Source of the DNA: Caldifarciminota bacterium
GTDB taxonomy: Bacteria > Hydrothermota > Tepidihabitantia > SM23-42
NCBI GenBank assembly: GCA_020343595.1
Contig: CP070802.1
Span: 366,643-430,642 of the forward strand
Direction of reading: 5' to 3'
Length of the DNA: 64,000 bases
Shown here: positions 63,438 through 64,000 of the stretch, piece by piece
How positions within the stretch are numbered: the stretch's first letter is position 1
How the letters are laid out: each line of letters opens with the position of its first letter
The notes under the pieces: generated by a model
Database searches by the model: none
Told to the model about the DNA's origin: nothing
The model's input: the letters and a program-made list of their open reading frames with translations, nothing else
Position numbers and translations under genes: made by a program

Positions 63438-63465
63438 AGGAGAGGTCTGATGACCTCTCCTTTTT
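63438..63465 (+). terminator. Rho-independent terminator after the small lipoprotein gene
   Basis: AGGAGAGGTC and GACCTCTCCT pair perfectly around TGAT, followed by TTTT. Confidence 0.92.
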
Positions 63466-63471
63466 GTTTTG

Positions 63472-63499
63472 TAAAAAAAAGGCCGGCGTGTGCCGGCCT
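63472..63499 (-). terminator. Rho-independent terminator of the hsp20 gene
   Basis: On the minus strand, AGGCCGGC and GCCGGCCT pair around ACAC and are followed by a run of at least seven T. Confidence 0.9.
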
Positions 63500-63517
63500 C
63501 TATCCTTAATGATCCGA

Positions 63518-63964
63518 TTAGTTGACCTTCACATCGATATTCATTGGTTTAAGGGATTCTGGCTTTGGCAGAGTTACGTGTAGCACACCGTCCTTGTAGG
63601 TTGCTTTCACTTTATCAGCATCAACCGTCGCGGGTAATCTGATCATCCTGCGGAATTGTCCGTAGCAGCGTTCGATGCGGTGCACGGTCTTGTCCTTCTT
63701 CTCGTTTTCACGCGTTCTTTCACCAGAGATCGTGAGCATATCGTCCTGTACCGAAACCGTGATGTCATCTTTTGTCATACCGGGTAATTCTGCTCTGACC
63801 ATTAGATTGCCGTTGCTTTCCTCGATGTCGATCGCGGGTCTCCAGTAGTTGTCAAGATCACCTTGTCCACTGCCGAAAAATGTTTCGAAGAGACGGTCCA
63901 TATCGTCTCTCATACTAACTAACTCTCTGAAAGGTTCCCATAATTTCAAGTTCTTTTCGTTCAT
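63518..63964 (-). CDS. Small heat shock protein, Hsp20 family
   Basis: The 148-residue protein has an alpha-crystallin domain from about residue 40: WRPAIDIEESNGNLMVRAELPGM-type strands (cores PAIDIEE and LMVRAELPG), LTISGERTRE, and VKATYKDGVLHVTLPK. The C-terminal IDVKVN lacks a clear IXI motif. It would act as an ATP-independent holdase. Two ATGs are available; the second (63964) has an AAGGAGG at 8 bases, the first at only 2, so the second is chosen. The upstream promoter lies outside the window. Confidence 0.92.
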   Translation of the reverse strand: MNEKNLKLWEPFRELVSMRDDMDRLFETFFGSGQGDLDNYWRPAIDIEESNGNLMVRAELPGMTKDDITVSVQDDMLTISGERTRENEKKDKTVHRIERCYGQFRRMIRLPATVDADKVKATYKDGVLHVTLPKPESLKPMNIDVKVN

Positions 63965-64000
63965 GTTCATGACCTCCTTCTGTCATTTAGACAAAAAACG

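Overview
The window reads as a 64 kb chromosomal stretch of an uncultured anaerobic bacterium, most likely a candidate phylum WOR-3 (Stahlbacteria) or other FCB-group relative. This is inferred from four things. Three secreted proteins end in type IX secretion (T9SS)-like sorting domains. A complete Flx-Hdr flavin/iron-sulfur oxidoreductase operon is present. Housekeeping genes occur in blocks such as gap-pgk-tpiA, recF-dciA-gyrB and rpsO-pnp. There are many lipoproteins and secreted peptidases. No rRNA, tRNA, CRISPR array, phage or intact insertion sequence was seen, so taxonomy cannot be fixed from the window.

Layout. 1-3.9 kb: the C-terminal part of a T9SS-type secreted protein with unusual codon use, then a subtilisin-like secreted protease. 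4.4-10.1 kb: murJ diverging from gap-pgk-tpiA, then secG-rplU-rpmA. 10.4-14.5 kb: rpoN (sigma-54) and a large secreted metallopeptidase/propeller/barrel protein. 14.6-20.3 kb: recF-dciA-gyrB, an M42 aminopeptidase, a REP-transposase-like protein that has lost its HUH histidines, and a methyltransferase. 20.3-27.0 kb (minus strand): a lytic transglycosylase, and a four-gene operon of Ser/Thr kinase, TPR protein, lipoprotein and FHA-GAF-cyclase. 27.1-31.5 kb: lemA, htpX-like, DUF3108, mannose-1-phosphate guanylyltransferase, SPOR lipoprotein and XTP pyrophosphatase. 31.5-38.8 kb (minus): DUF167, an anti-sigma/ECF sigma pair, a DUF4412 protein, and rpsO-pnp-M16 peptidase-truD. 39.0-47.8 kb: a saccharopine-dehydrogenase-like enzyme, a VOC protein, a membrane protein, ribE/ribD, hypE, a FemAB-like acyltransferase and a membrane acyltransferase. 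47.9-55.6 kb: marR, a Met-rich protein and hdrCBA-flxDCBA. 55.7-64 kb: secreted and lipoprotein genes, a phosphohexomutase, a WG-repeat protein and a small heat shock protein.

Three patterns run across the window. (i) Promoters are very uniform: TTGAC(A/T), a 16-bp spacer and TATAAT recur at nearly every operon start, on both strands. Several genes begin only 5-6 bases after the -10 box and so are predicted to be leaderless. (ii) Intergenic gaps over about 350 bp hold a mosaic family of degenerate repeats (called A, B, C and D here), including palindromic A elements present in both orientations. (iii) Non-ATG starts are frequent (TTG, GTG), and mannose-1-phosphate guanylyltransferase appears to start at ATT.

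The most coherent metabolic system is the MarR-controlled Hdr-Flx operon. It encodes a predicted soluble NADH-dependent, probably electron-bifurcating oxidoreductase that links NADH, ferredoxin and a thiol/disulfide couple. An uncharacterised protein with 19% methionine sits between its putative repressor and hdrC.
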